The notes under the pieces: model-generated | Database searches by the model: none | The model's input: only the letters and a program-made list of their open reading frames with translations | Told to the model about the DNA's origin: nothing | Translations under genes and position numbers: made by a program | From: DASWHX01 sp036397995 | GTDB lineage: Bacteria; Bacteroidota; Bacteroidia; Cytophagales; Cyclobacteriaceae | NCBI GenBank assembly: GCA_036397995.1 | Contig: DASWHX010000112.1 | Location: 1-25,761 of the forward strand | Reading direction: 5' to 3' | Length of the DNA: 25,761 bases | Part shown: positions 15,203 to 23,509 of the stretch, piece by piece | How the letters are laid out: every line of letters starts with the position of its first letter | Numbering within the stretch: the stretch's first letter is position 1

Positions 15203-15419
15203 TCCGTTTTGTGGTTGATGTTGAAATAATGAAGAGATTTTCGGTACTTAAAATAAATCAAATTAGCAAAGACCGCCAAAGAAAAAAGCAATTTTTGCAT
15301 TCTTACAATAATAAAAAAATTTGATCGAAAAATTTTATGTCTGGGTTGTAATTTACTCGTAATCGCTCCTATGAATCTTTCAAAATTATTACTTTTTATT
15401 CTAATTATTATATCGCGCT
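15203..15419. other. Intergenic stretch with no recognised gene
   Basis: This AT-rich spacer lies between the rlpA stop and the start of the zinc-ribbon protein gene, and presumably holds the promoter of the latter. I found no clear TTG/TAnnTTTG pair, no hairpin followed by T residues and no RNA gene. A short minus-strand frame overlapping both neighbours looks like chance. Confidence 0.5.
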
Positions 15420-16130
15420 TTATAAATTTTTGAATTCCACGATAAAACAATCAGGATATTTCTTTGATAACCGCTTTCTTAATGCCTCTGCCTTGCTTCG
15501 AGCCTTTTCCAGTCCTATGATTATCTTATAAATTTTAACACCTTTTATAACACTTACCTGCACGGTTACCCTTTTTCGGTAGGATTTTTTCAAGTTGTCC
15601 GAGAGTCGAACCAGGTTTACCATTTCCTGAAAACTTCCAATCTGAACTCCAAAACCGCTGGGTGAAAAACGACTTACCGAGAATTCATAGAACTCCCGCT
15701 CCTCTACATCCGGGTTCACCTGAACAGGCTTCCCGGGATCATATTTGGACTCCCTGGCTGCCACCTCATCAATTACCTCCAATTTCACTTTTGTCAGCCC
15801 ATATAACACAAAATCCAGGTCCTGAGCAGCCGATCTGGAGAGATCGATGATTCTGCCTTCGACAAAAGGGCCACGGTCATTTACCATAACTACAACTGAT
15901 TTATTATTAGTTAGGTTTGTTACTTTAACCAACGTCCCAAATGGCAGGGTTTTATGAGCTGCAGTTAGTTTATTGTGTCGATATTTTTCACCACTCGCCG
16001 TTTCCCTTCCTTCAAACTTATCCGCATAAAACGATGCAATTCCTTCCTGAACAAACGAGGGCTGGCTTTTAGTCTCTATGCCAGTTATTAGCAAACCAAT
16101 CATAAGGAAGGAGAATCTCAATTTCATCAT
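15420..16130 (-). CDS. rlpA: RlpA-type cell-wall protein with SPOR domain
   Basis: A 236-residue exported protein. It has a signal peptide (starting MMKLRFSFLMIGLLITGIET), then a double-psi beta-barrel (about 27-120, 'GIASFYADKFEGRETASGEK', 'LPFGTLVKVTNL', 'VNDRGPFVEGRIIDLSRSAA') with the conserved Asp of the RlpA lytic transglycosylase site. The C-terminal SPOR domain (about 157-234, 'GFGVQIGSFQEMVNLVRLSD') binds denuded glycan strands at the division septum. The protein therefore probably acts in the periplasm on septal peptidoglycan. It has no lipobox, unlike E. coli RlpA, so it would be soluble. Two consecutive ATG codons (16130 and 16127) are possible starts. It is divergent from guaB. 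Catalytic activity in this lineage is assumed from the family rather than shown. Confidence 0.9.
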   Translation of the reverse strand: MMKLRFSFLMIGLLITGIETKSQPSFVQEGIASFYADKFEGRETASGEKYRHNKLTAAHKTLPFGTLVKVTNLTNNKSVVVMVNDRGPFVEGRIIDLSRSAAQDLDFVLYGLTKVKLEVIDEVAARESKYDPGKPVQVNPDVEEREFYEFSVSRFSPSGFGVQIGSFQEMVNLVRLSDNLKKSYRKRVTVQVSVIKGVKIYKIIIGLEKARSKAEALRKRLSKKYPDCFIVEFKNL

Positions 16131-16147
16131 AACAAATTTTTGAGAAC

Positions 16148-16177
16148 CAAATTATAGCGGATATTAAAATTTTTCAA
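16148..16177 (-). promoter_or_regulatory. Candidate promoter for rlpA
   Basis: On the minus strand, TTG (16177-16175), a 19-base spacer and TATAATTTG (16156-16148) resemble the Bacteroidota TTG / TAnnTTTG promoter, with one extra base inside the -7 box. The predicted transcript would begin a few bases before the ATG at 16130, leaving a very short leader. Confidence 0.4.
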
Positions 16178-16207
16178 AAACTTACTCATAAATGACCAGT
16201 TTGTAGC

Positions 16208-16215
16208 TAACTTTG
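16208..16215 (+). promoter_or_regulatory. Candidate -7 box for guaB
   Basis: TAACTTTG is an exact TAnnTTTG match and is the same octamer found before gdhA. The -33 region is not obvious at the usual distance. Transcription would start about 25 bases before the guaB ATG at 16248. Confidence 0.45.
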
Positions 16216-16247
16216 ACCGGCAAATAAGGTATCATAATTATTTGCTC

Positions 16248-17720
16248 ATGTCTACAAGCAATTCCAAGATTTTTACCGAAGCATTGACCTATGATGATGT
16301 ACTTCTGCTTCCGGGTTATTCTGAGGTCCTTCCCAGGGATGCGGATACACGAACTCAACTGACCAGAAATATACATTTGAACATTCCTATCGTTTCGGCA
16401 GCTATGGATACGGTTACTGAATATGACCTGGCCATTGCCATGGCTCTCGAAGGGGGAATCGGTTTTATCCACAAAAATATGTCAGTTGCGGCTCAGGCGG
16501 AGCAAGTCAGGAAAGTAAAGCGGTCTCAAAGCGGAATGATTCTCGACCCGATTACCCTTGGAGCAGAAGCAACTGTTGCAGATGCAAACAAGATAATGCG
16601 TGAGTTTAAGATTGGAGGTATTCCAATTGTTGATAAAGAAAATGTTCTCATAGGAATAATCACTAACCGGGATCTGCGATTCCAGAATGATAATGGAGTT
16701 CCTATTACTGAGGTTATGACCAAAGAGAAACTTATTACAGCCCCGGAAGGGTGTAATTTGAGTGAGGCGGAGTCTATTTTGCAAGAATATAAAATCGAAA
16801 AACTTCCCATTGTAAATAAACTGGGCAAGCTAACGGGTTTAATCACGTATAAAGATATCCTTAAGAAGAAAGACAGACCAAACGCCTGCAAAGATGATTT
16901 TGGCAGACTCCGGGTGGGAGCGGCGGTTGGAGTAACTAATGACTTATTGGATCGGATTGCCGCTTTAATAAAAGCCGGGGTTGACGTTGTTAGTATCGAC
17001 ACCGCGCATGGTCACTCAAAAGGGGTTATTGATGCTGTTAAAATGGTTAAACAAAAGTATAAGGATTTAGATCTTGTTGCAGGAAATGTGGCAACCAGCG
17101 CCGGAGCGGAAGACCTTGTAAGAGCAGGTGCGGATTCTATCAAGGTGGGGGTTGGTCCGGGAAGTATTTGTACTACCAGGGTAATTGCCGGTGTCGGTGT
17201 TCCGCAGCTAACAGCAATTTTGGAAGCTCGAAAGGGAATCGGTAAATCCGGAATTCCCATTATTGGTGATGGGGGAGTCAGGTTTTCCGGTGATATGGTA
17301 AAGGCCATTGCGGGGGGTGCCAACAGCGTAATGATTGGATCTTTGCTTGCCGGAACTGAAGAAGCACCGGGTGAAGTTATTATTTACGAAGGAAGAAAGT
17401 TTAAGAGCTACCGCGGAATGGGTTCCGTGGAAGCAATGGAAGAGGGTTCGAAAGATCGTTATTTCCAGGATGCAGAAGATGACATTAAAAAGCTTGTCCC
17501 GGAAGGAGTTGTGGGTCGAGTTCCTTATAAAGGCATGGTCACCGAAGTTCTCTATCAACTCACAGGCGGATTGCGAGCCGGCATGGGTTATTGCGGGGCC
17601 TCCACCATTGAGAAACTGATGGATGCAAAATTCACCAAAATCACCCTGGCCGGTGTCAGAGAAAGCCATCCTCATGATGTTCAGATTACCCGTGAGTCTC
17701 CCAATTACAGCTCAAGGTAA
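16248..17720 (+). CDS. guaB: IMP dehydrogenase
   Basis: Oxidises IMP to XMP with NAD, the first committed step of GMP synthesis, in the cytoplasm. The frame extends six bases upstream to a TTG, but the ATG at 16248 (MSTSNSKIFTEALTYDDVLL) is the natural start, giving 490 residues. The (beta/alpha)8 barrel is interrupted by a CBS pair (about 97-212), which senses purine nucleotides in this family. The catalytic loop carries C308 in 'GVGPGSICTTRVIAGVGVPQ'. The phosphate site is 'GDGGVRFSGD...GGANSVMIGSLLAGTEE', and the mobile flap includes 'YRGMGSVEAM' and 'GVVGRVPYKG'. The gene stands alone between divergent rlpA and the partner-switch genes. Confidence 0.97.
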   Translation: MSTSNSKIFTEALTYDDVLLLPGYSEVLPRDADTRTQLTRNIHLNIPIVSAAMDTVTEYDLAIAMALEGGIGFIHKNMSVAAQAEQVRKVKRSQSGMILDPITLGAEATVADANKIMREFKIGGIPIVDKENVLIGIITNRDLRFQNDNGVPITEVMTKEKLITAPEGCNLSEAESILQEYKIEKLPIVNKLGKLTGLITYKDILKKKDRPNACKDDFGRLRVGAAVGVTNDLLDRIAALIKAGVDVVSIDTAHGHSKGVIDAVKMVKQKYKDLDLVAGNVATSAGAEDLVRAGADSIKVGVGPGSICTTRVIAGVGVPQLTAILEARKGIGKSGIPIIGDGGVRFSGDMVKAIAGGANSVMIGSLLAGTEEAPGEVIIYEGRKFKSYRGMGSVEAMEEGSKDRYFQDAEDDIKKLVPEGVVGRVPYKGMVTEVLYQLTGGLRAGMGYCGASTIEKLMDAKFTKITLAGVRESHPHDVQITRESPNYSSR

Positions 17721-17742
17721 GACCGTTTACCACCTCATTTAG

Positions 17743-17772
17743 TTGTAATTAGTGGAATTAGCAGAATATTTG
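17743..17772 (+). promoter_or_regulatory. Candidate promoter for the partner-switch operon
   Basis: TTG (17743-17745), a 19-base spacer and AATATTTG (17765-17772) match the Bacteroidota promoter pattern except for the first base of the -7 box. It lies about 30 bases before the ATG at 17803, in the only gap in front of the three-gene module. Confidence 0.45.
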
Positions 17773-17802
17773 TTTAGTAATTTTATTCGTTAATTGAATT
17801 TA

Positions 17803-19851
17803 ATGTCTTCCAAGAACATCATAAGGCTCAGCACCATTATTGGGATTATATCCTGGCTGGTCTTTGTTACATCTGATTTGTATATTCTTTTTGGGCAAAT
17901 CAATAACCTGAAAATTGGGATTCCCGCCATTACACCCCGCTTTGCATTCGATTTGTTTATCCTTTCCATGTTTTTCTATTACAAGCATCAGGCAGAAAAA
18001 GTTGAAACCCTCAACTTCATTGACCTGCTATGGAGAGTATTTGCAACCGGTTTGCTGACTACCGTGGTTAGTTTGGCCATCAAGTTTCTATTCTTTGCTT
18101 TTGGAAATACAAAGCTTGCCGAAGACGTTTTCCTGATCAATCTTACTTACCACATAAATATTGGTTTAATAGGAGCTTTTCTGGTTTCTACTTTAATAGT
18201 TTGGGAAAAATTGATACTGTATCAGAAATCGAAACTGCTGCTGAAATCGTGGCAGGTTTTTCAACTTACTTTGCTGGCCAGCTTATTTATCAATTTATTC
18301 CCATTCCAATCCAATTCCGCTTTGTCTGTAATTTCTCTTACAGTCTTAATTGTCATGGGATTGGTATTGTCTGTAAACCTGAAATGGGTAGCTTATCTGA
18401 ACTTCAAACAAAAGTGGAAGAGTATTCTCCTTATCCTGTTGGTTATATTGTACCTGGGATTCTTTCTTCAAAACCTTTTCCAATATGCATCCGGAGACAA
18501 CCTGAGTTTAAATATTCTTGAGAATACATTTACTATTGCTCTTTTTTCTTTTGTGTTTTCGTATGCCTTATTCAGCTTGTTGGTAATACTATTTAACCTG
18601 CCCACCTCATCAGTATTTGAACAGAAACTTGAAGAAGTTATAAACTTTCAAAAACTAAGTCAATCCATTCAAACAGAACAGAGTGAAGACCAGGTTTATG
18701 ACATCCTTCTTCACAGCGCTATAAACACTGTCTTCGCCGATGCAGGCTGGATAGAAATTTTTGAAAAAGGTGAAGGGTCACCATACCATATGCTTAACAT
18801 ATCCGAGAATGAGGTTGAAAGCATAAAAAAGAATATAAAGAATTCAAAGATCAAAGGAATTCTTGATACCGATACGGACAAATCACTTTTAACCTCAAAG
18901 CTGAGCTCAGTGTTAAAGTCAACCCGGTTTAAATCCATCGTTGCATATCCGGTTCTGGTCCAGGGAAAGCAGATCGGAACCCTGGCACTTTTGAAGGAGG
19001 TGTCCGAAGGATTTAACCGCGAAATGACCAATATTATCCGCGCATTTGTAAACCAGGCGGGTATCTCTATTGAAAATTTCCGGCTTCTTTACGAAGCCAT
19101 TGAGAATGAACGGTATAAAGAAGAGCTAAAAATCGCCAAGATGGTTCAGAAAGGTCTGCTCCCCAAACAGCTGGACATGAATTCATCTTTTGAAATTGCC
19201 GCATTTTCTGAAGCCGCGGATGAAGTGGGGGGTGATTATTACGATGCTTTCACCATAAATAAAGAAAAAGTTGCTCTGATCATCGGTGACGTTTCAGGTA
19301 AGGGTACTTCCGCAGCCTTCCACATGTCACAAATGAAAGGAGTATTTAACAGTCTGGCACAACTAGGGTTGCCTCCAAAAGATTTTCTTTGTAATGCAAA
19401 TACGGCATTAAGCACCAGCCTGGATCGATCTAGTTTTGTTACCTGCTCCTATTTTATTGTGGATATAGCCGCGCGAAAACTTGAATTTGCAAGGGCAGGT
19501 CATTGCCCAACCCTTTATTTCGATTCACAATCTGAAAAATCAATTTTCTTCGAAGACAAGGGTCTTGGATTGGGCATCCTTAGAAATGATGAATTTGGAA
19601 AATTTCTCGAGGTGCGCAATATGCAATTTAACTCAGGCGATATTCTAGTTCTATATACAGATGGAATTACGGAGGCTAAAAATATGAAGAAGCATGAATA
19701 TGGTTTTGAAAGACTTGGCAAACTTCTCCAGGATAATCATTCATCTTCGCCAACTGTTATTAAAGACATAATTATTAAAGACCTGTACAATTTCTGCGGA
19801 CAGGAAAGCCTTGATGATGATTATACAATGCTGATTGTAAAATTTAAATGA
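17803..19851 (+). CDS. Membrane-anchored SpoIIE/RsbU-type PP2C phosphatase with GAF domain
   Basis: A 682-residue signalling protein. Residues 1-265 contain about eight hydrophobic segments, forming a membrane sensor I do not recognise. A GAF domain follows (about 290-425, 'DAGWIEIF', 'IVAYPVLVQGKQIGTLALLK'), then a short helical linker (435-455), then a SpoIIE-type PP2C domain (455-682). Metal-binding acidic residues are kept: D478 in 'EVGGDYYDAF', D496 in 'IIGDVSGKGTSAAF', D620 in 'YTDGITEAK' and 'DDDYTMLI' near the end. Such enzymes dephosphorylate STAS antagonists, and a STAS gene follows directly, with the opposing kinase after it. The ATG at 17803 is preferred over an upstream TTG at 17794. 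The signal sensed, through the membrane part or the GAF ligand, is unknown. Confidence 0.9.
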   Translation: MSSKNIIRLSTIIGIISWLVFVTSDLYILFGQINNLKIGIPAITPRFAFDLFILSMFFYYKHQAEKVETLNFIDLLWRVFATGLLTTVVSLAIKFLFFAFGNTKLAEDVFLINLTYHINIGLIGAFLVSTLIVWEKLILYQKSKLLLKSWQVFQLTLLASLFINLFPFQSNSALSVISLTVLIVMGLVLSVNLKWVAYLNFKQKWKSILLILLVILYLGFFLQNLFQYASGDNLSLNILENTFTIALFSFVFSYALFSLLVILFNLPTSSVFEQKLEEVINFQKLSQSIQTEQSEDQVYDILLHSAINTVFADAGWIEIFEKGEGSPYHMLNISENEVESIKKNIKNSKIKGILDTDTDKSLLTSKLSSVLKSTRFKSIVAYPVLVQGKQIGTLALLKEVSEGFNREMTNIIRAFVNQAGISIENFRLLYEAIENERYKEELKIAKMVQKGLLPKQLDMNSSFEIAAFSEAADEVGGDYYDAFTINKEKVALIIGDVSGKGTSAAFHMSQMKGVFNSLAQLGLPPKDFLCNANTALSTSLDRSSFVTCSYFIVDIAARKLEFARAGHCPTLYFDSQSEKSIFFEDKGLGLGILRNDEFGKFLEVRNMQFNSGDILVLYTDGITEAKNMKKHEYGFERLGKLLQDNHSSSPTVIKDIIIKDLYNFCGQESLDDDYTMLIVKFK

Positions 19852-19889
19852 TTTTGAACCAGAAACATACATATACGTATTATTAAACA

Positions 19890-20234
19890 ATGATAAATTT
19901 AACACACAAGATAGAAGGCGCGATTTATATAATTAGTGTGGTCGGTGATGTTGATGCCAGTTCATCCATTCAATTGGATAATGCACTTGGCCAGGCCCTG
20001 GAGGATAATCAAACTAAAATTCTGGTTGATTGCTCAAAACTAAATTATATATCCTCTGCAGGATTAGGGGTTTTTATGTCTTATATACAAGATTTCGAAA
20101 ACAAAAATATCAAATTGGTGCTGTGCAATCTTAATGAAAAAGTAATTGGAGTCTTCCGGATATTGGGGCTGGACCAACTCCTGAAAATTGTAGACACAAT
20201 TGAAGAGGGAAAGAAACTTATTGATGAATTATAG
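19890..20234 (+). CDS. STAS-domain anti-sigma factor antagonist (RsbV/SpoIIAA type)
   Basis: A 114-residue cytoplasmic STAS protein. The family strand-helix 'VDCSKLNYISSAGLGVFMSY' carries S56, which aligns with the phosphorylated Ser58 of SpoIIAA; the preceding Asp is replaced by Ser, a common variant in STAS proteins. In the partner-switch scheme the HATPase kinase phosphorylates this Ser, the SpoIIE phosphatase removes the phosphate, and the dephosphorylated form binds the kinase and frees its target. The gene lies 38 bases after the phosphatase gene, and its last 11 bases overlap the kinase gene, so the three are surely co-expressed. Confidence 0.92.
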   Translation: MINLTHKIEGAIYIISVVGDVDASSSIQLDNALGQALEDNQTKILVDCSKLNYISSAGLGVFMSYIQDFENKNIKLVLCNLNEKVIGVFRILGLDQLLKIVDTIEEGKKLIDEL

Positions 20235-20646
20235 TTATAAAGTTCCTTGTCAAAAAGAAAAGCTAAAGGACATCAGGTCTTTTGTAAGCGAGGCTTTACG
20301 CAAGCATGGTGTTCCTGAAGTTCAAATCGCCACTATGGTGCTGGCAGTGGATGAGGTGTGTGCCAACATTATAATTCATACTTACAAGTGCGATCCTGAT
20401 GAGTATGTCGAAATAATTATCAAAGTGGATAAAAAACTTAATTGTGTTTTTGAAATTTCGGATCAGGGGGATAAGTTTGATATTACTCAATACCAGGAGC
20501 CCTCCATGGCAGAGATAATAAGAAATAAAAGAAAAGGCGGCATCGGTCTTATTCTGGTGCGAAAAATTATGGATGACATTGAACTTGTGCAGAAAGATGG
20601 GCACCACGTGTGTCGTTTAACCAAAAAGCTTGGCAAGGAGTCCTGA
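20224..20646 (+). CDS. HATPase anti-sigma regulatory kinase (RsbW/SpoIIAB type)
   Basis: A 140-residue GHKL-fold serine kinase. The frame opens at a TTG at 20200, but the ATG at 20224 (MNYSYKVPCQ) is the likely start and overlaps the STAS gene by 11 bases. ATP-site motifs are visible: the N-box E44...N48 in 'AVDEVCANIIIHTY', D80-x-G82 in 'EISDQGDKFDI', and the G2 loop in 'RKGGIGLILVRKIMDDIEL'. Such kinases bind a sigma factor or another regulator and phosphorylate the STAS antagonist. No sigma factor gene lies in the window, so the downstream target is unknown. Bacteroidota partner switches may act on targets other than sigma factors, so 'anti-sigma' is a family name here, not a demonstrated role. 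Confidence 0.9.
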   Translation: MNYSYKVPCQKEKLKDIRSFVSEALRKHGVPEVQIATMVLAVDEVCANIIIHTYKCDPDEYVEIIIKVDKKLNCVFEISDQGDKFDITQYQEPSMAEIIRNKRKGGIGLILVRKIMDDIELVQKDGHHVCRLTKKLGKES

Positions 20647-20665
20647 TTCTCTTCATCAATTACCT

Positions 20666-20673
20666 TATTTTTG
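20666..20673 (+). promoter_or_regulatory. Candidate -7 box for the foldase operon
   Basis: TATTTTTG is an exact TAnnTTTG match, 27 bases before the ATG at 20701, in the 54-base gap after the kinase gene. No good TTG lies at the usual distance, so the -33 half is unclear. Confidence 0.4.
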
Positions 20674-20700
20674 TTTCCTTCTAAAACCAGTTTAAATAAA

Positions 20701-22635
20701 ATGGGAAAAATTATATTTACAGCCTTTTTTGTTGCTCTGGCTTTTGCTGCACACTCATTTCAGTCCGGAATTCTTTTTAGTATTGGCGAGAATCAAACCT
20801 CGAAAGAGGAGTTTGCTTTTTTTTATAAGAAAAACAGCCAGAGTAATCCGGAGGCATTTGCCCGGGCAGATATTGAAGACTATCTGCGGCTTTTCATCGA
20901 TTTTAAACTTAAGGTTAAGCAGGCAGAAGATCTGGGCTATGACACTACTGCAAATTTTACCAGGGAATTGAATATCTACCTGGGTCAGCTCACTGAATCA
21001 TTCATGAATTCAAATACTTCGGAAGAAAAACTCTACCTGGAAGCATATGAAAGAATGCAATTTGACATTGATGCATCGCATATTTTAGTAAGACTAAGTG
21101 AAAATCCAAAACCATCAGATACGTTGCCGGCTTATCAAAAGGCCAGGTCAATTTATGATCGGGCCAAGTCCGGGGAAAATTTCGGTGAGTTGGCTGTTCA
21201 ATACTCTGAGGAACCGGGCGCAGCTATGAGCAAAGGACATCTTGGCTATTTCACCGCTTTTCAAATGGTATATCCTTTTGAAACCGCTGCATACTCAATC
21301 CCTGTTAATGGTATTTCTACACCAGTGCGAAGTCAATTTGGATATCATATTATTAAAGTTAACAACCGCCGGCCTGCAATGGGTACCGTTACCGTTGCGC
21401 ATATTATGTTGAGGTTCAATAGGGATATGCAATCGCCAGACTCATTGGAAGTGAGGCAAAAAATTGATATGGTGTATGATGATCTGACGAAGGGCGCATC
21501 CTGGGACTCAGTCTGTGTAAAATATTCTGAAGATATAAACAGTAAGGTTAATGGCGGAAGATTGAGACCCTTCGGCATCAGAGGTTTGAATGTTCCTGAA
21601 TTTGAACTGGCGGCCCACGAAACCCCCGTGGCTGAAATATCAGATCCATTTAAAACTCCTTTTGGCTGGCATGTTTTGAAAGTAATTGGTAAAAATACTA
21701 TTGGTACTTTTGAGGAAGAGCGCGCCGGTATAGTCAGGAAAGTCCAAAATGACGCAAGGTCACGGCTTCCGAAAGAAGAATGGTTGTCTCACCTAAAAGA
21801 GAGATACAAATTTGAGGAAAAAAATGATCTCAGTGAAAAAGTAACATTTCTTTATGACTCAACGCAATCACCGGTCGGTTCAGTTATTCTTTTTACACTG
21901 GAAGATCAGAGCTATAGTCAATTGGATTTAGAGGCCTACGCAAAATCACGAAACATACTTGATGGGGCCGGCGCTTTGCTGTGGTATAATAAATTCATTG
22001 AAGATGAACTGAGAAATCGGGAGGAAAAATTTCTACTTCAGAATAATTTGGAATATAGAATGCTCAGAAATGAATATTATCAGGGAATATTACTTTTTTC
22101 CATTATGGAAGATAAGGTTTGGAAAAAGGCGGAACGGGATTCCGTTGGGCTGCGCAATTACTATAAAAATAATTCAGACCGATTCCTGGTTGCCGGCAAA
22201 AAGGGAATTGTTATTTCTGTGGAACCCGACTCACTCACTGATCAGGTATTTAACAGCTTGTTACTCAATTTTAAAGATTTACATGCCAATTATGATATCT
22301 CAACCGTTAAAAATTGGACTGATGCTGTCCTGAGTTCTCAAAGTAGGCTAACTTTGCGGTTTGCAGAAAAGGTTTTCCAGGAAGGAAATTCTGCATTAGA
22401 GAACATTGATTCCGGCATCAACCTGATTACGAACGATGGTACACAGGCCATACTGGTTCTTGCGGATGAAACAGGGAACTGGGTTGGTCAATTCGAAGAC
22501 GTTAAAGGACTGGCTATTTCTTTCTACCAGGATATCCTGGAAGAGAATTGGATAAACGAATTACACAACAATTACAAAGTAAAAATTAATAAGAAAGTTT
22601 TAAAGCAGGTCATTAATGAATTGGAAAGCAGGTAG
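20701..22635 (+). CDS. Exported peptidyl-prolyl isomerase with two parvulin domains
   Basis: A 644-residue periplasmic foldase. The frame is open ten codons further upstream, but the ATG at 20701 gives a clean signal peptide (MGKIIFTAFFVALAFAAHSF). An N-terminal SurA-like helical region (about 28-115) is followed by two parvulin domains: about 122-221 ('IDASHILVRL...FGYHIIKVNNRRP') and 232-331 ('VAHIMLRF...FGWHVLKVIGKN'). A long C-terminal region (about 340-644) has no domain I recognise but looks like a chaperone extension. It probably helps outer-membrane beta-barrel proteins fold. It is the first of three coupled genes; the next ATG lies 20 bases inside its end. It is longer than typical PpiC/SurA proteins because of the C-terminal extension. 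Confidence 0.9.
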   Translation: MGKIIFTAFFVALAFAAHSFQSGILFSIGENQTSKEEFAFFYKKNSQSNPEAFARADIEDYLRLFIDFKLKVKQAEDLGYDTTANFTRELNIYLGQLTESFMNSNTSEEKLYLEAYERMQFDIDASHILVRLSENPKPSDTLPAYQKARSIYDRAKSGENFGELAVQYSEEPGAAMSKGHLGYFTAFQMVYPFETAAYSIPVNGISTPVRSQFGYHIIKVNNRRPAMGTVTVAHIMLRFNRDMQSPDSLEVRQKIDMVYDDLTKGASWDSVCVKYSEDINSKVNGGRLRPFGIRGLNVPEFELAAHETPVAEISDPFKTPFGWHVLKVIGKNTIGTFEEERAGIVRKVQNDARSRLPKEEWLSHLKERYKFEEKNDLSEKVTFLYDSTQSPVGSVILFTLEDQSYSQLDLEAYAKSRNILDGAGALLWYNKFIEDELRNREEKFLLQNNLEYRMLRNEYYQGILLFSIMEDKVWKKAERDSVGLRNYYKNNSDRFLVAGKKGIVISVEPDSLTDQVFNSLLLNFKDLHANYDISTVKNWTDAVLSSQSRLTLRFAEKVFQEGNSALENIDSGINLITNDGTQAILVLADETGNWVGQFEDVKGLAISFYQDILEENWINELHNNYKVKINKKVLKQVINELESR

Positions 22636-23509
22636 ATTGATAATGATTATTCTGTTATTTTCTTCCTTTTGGAGCTGCGAGTTTCTCAAGATGAAAAATT
22701 CGGACGTTGTCGAGGAATCAACTCAATCCGAACCTATTGCCAGAGTACTTGATCATTACTTATATCCTGAAGACCTGGCAGGAATAATCGGTCCCGGCGT
22801 AAGCAAGGAAGATAGTGCAAATCTTGTTTTAAGGTATATCAAAAGTTGGGCGCGTAAGCAACTGCTAATAAACCAGGCGGCAGCAAACATTGATTTTAAT
22901 GAAGCAGAACTTGAGAGAAAAATTCTGGATTACCGCTACGCGTTAATGGTTTATGAGTTTGAAAAGCAATACGTAAATCAGGAGATTAATCTGGAATTAA
23001 GCCCTCAGGAGATCAGAGATTATTACGAAAAAAATAAGGACAAATTTGAGCTCAAGCAAAATATCATCAGGGGGGTTTATGTTAAAATACCAAACCAGGC
23101 ACCAAGACTGGTGCAGGTAAAGAATTGGGTGTTATCAAACAAGCAAAAAGATCTCGAAGAATTGCGTTCCTATTGTTTACGTTTCGCCACAAATTATTCA
23201 CTTGAAGATTCCGTTTGGTTAAACTTCGACGAAGTAATAAGAGGAACTCCCCTGACTGCCATTACCAACAAAGTGGAATTCCTGAGGAAAAACAGGTTTG
23301 TTGAATCCACTGATGATGAATTTAATTATCTGATCCGGATTGATGAATATCGAATTACAGATCAGATTTCTCCCCTTACTTTTGTTGAAGACCAGATTCG
23401 AAGTATAATCATTAATAAGAGGAAAGTCGAACTGACAAGGAATTTGGAAGATAAAGTATTTAATGAAGCAGTCACCAAAAAAGATTTTGAAGTGTATGTT
23501 AAAGAATAA
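22616..23509 (+). CDS. SurA-N-like lipoprotein without an isomerase domain
   Basis: A 297-residue predicted lipoprotein. The N-terminus (MNWKAGRLIMIILLFSSFWS) ends in Cys21, followed by E; a Ser at -1 fits a Bacteroidota lipobox, though the -3 residue (F) is unusual. The rest resembles the helical SurA/PpiC N-domain ('ELERKILDYRYALMVYEFEK', 'LSPQEIRDYYEKNKDKFELK') and a C-terminal part, but I see no parvulin core. It could be a chaperone subunit that works with the neighbouring PPIases at the outer membrane. It overlaps the first foldase gene by 20 bases and SurA by 14 bases, so the three are translationally coupled. Role is inferred from homology and context. Confidence 0.78.
   Translation: MNWKAGRLIMIILLFSSFWSCEFLKMKNSDVVEESTQSEPIARVLDHYLYPEDLAGIIGPGVSKEDSANLVLRYIKSWARKQLLINQAAANIDFNEAELERKILDYRYALMVYEFEKQYVNQEINLELSPQEIRDYYEKNKDKFELKQNIIRGVYVKIPNQAPRLVQVKNWVLSNKQKDLEELRSYCLRFATNYSLEDSVWLNFDEVIRGTPLTAITNKVEFLRKNRFVESTDDEFNYLIRIDEYRITDQISPLTFVEDQIRSIIINKRKVELTRNLEDKVFNEAVTKKDFEVYVKE

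Noticed and set aside
15172..15450. 92-codon minus-strand frame between rlpA and the zinc-ribbon gene
   Set aside because: It is AT-driven, rich in Ile/Asn/Lys, overlaps both neighbours and has no protein-like pattern.
16482..17675. Long minus-strand frames opposite guaB
   Set aside because: guaB is unmistakable and these are antisense shadows caused by its codon pattern.
19852..19889. ATACGTAT palindrome between the phosphatase and STAS genes
   Set aside because: It is a short AT-rich palindrome with no second copy and no known operator match, likely chance.
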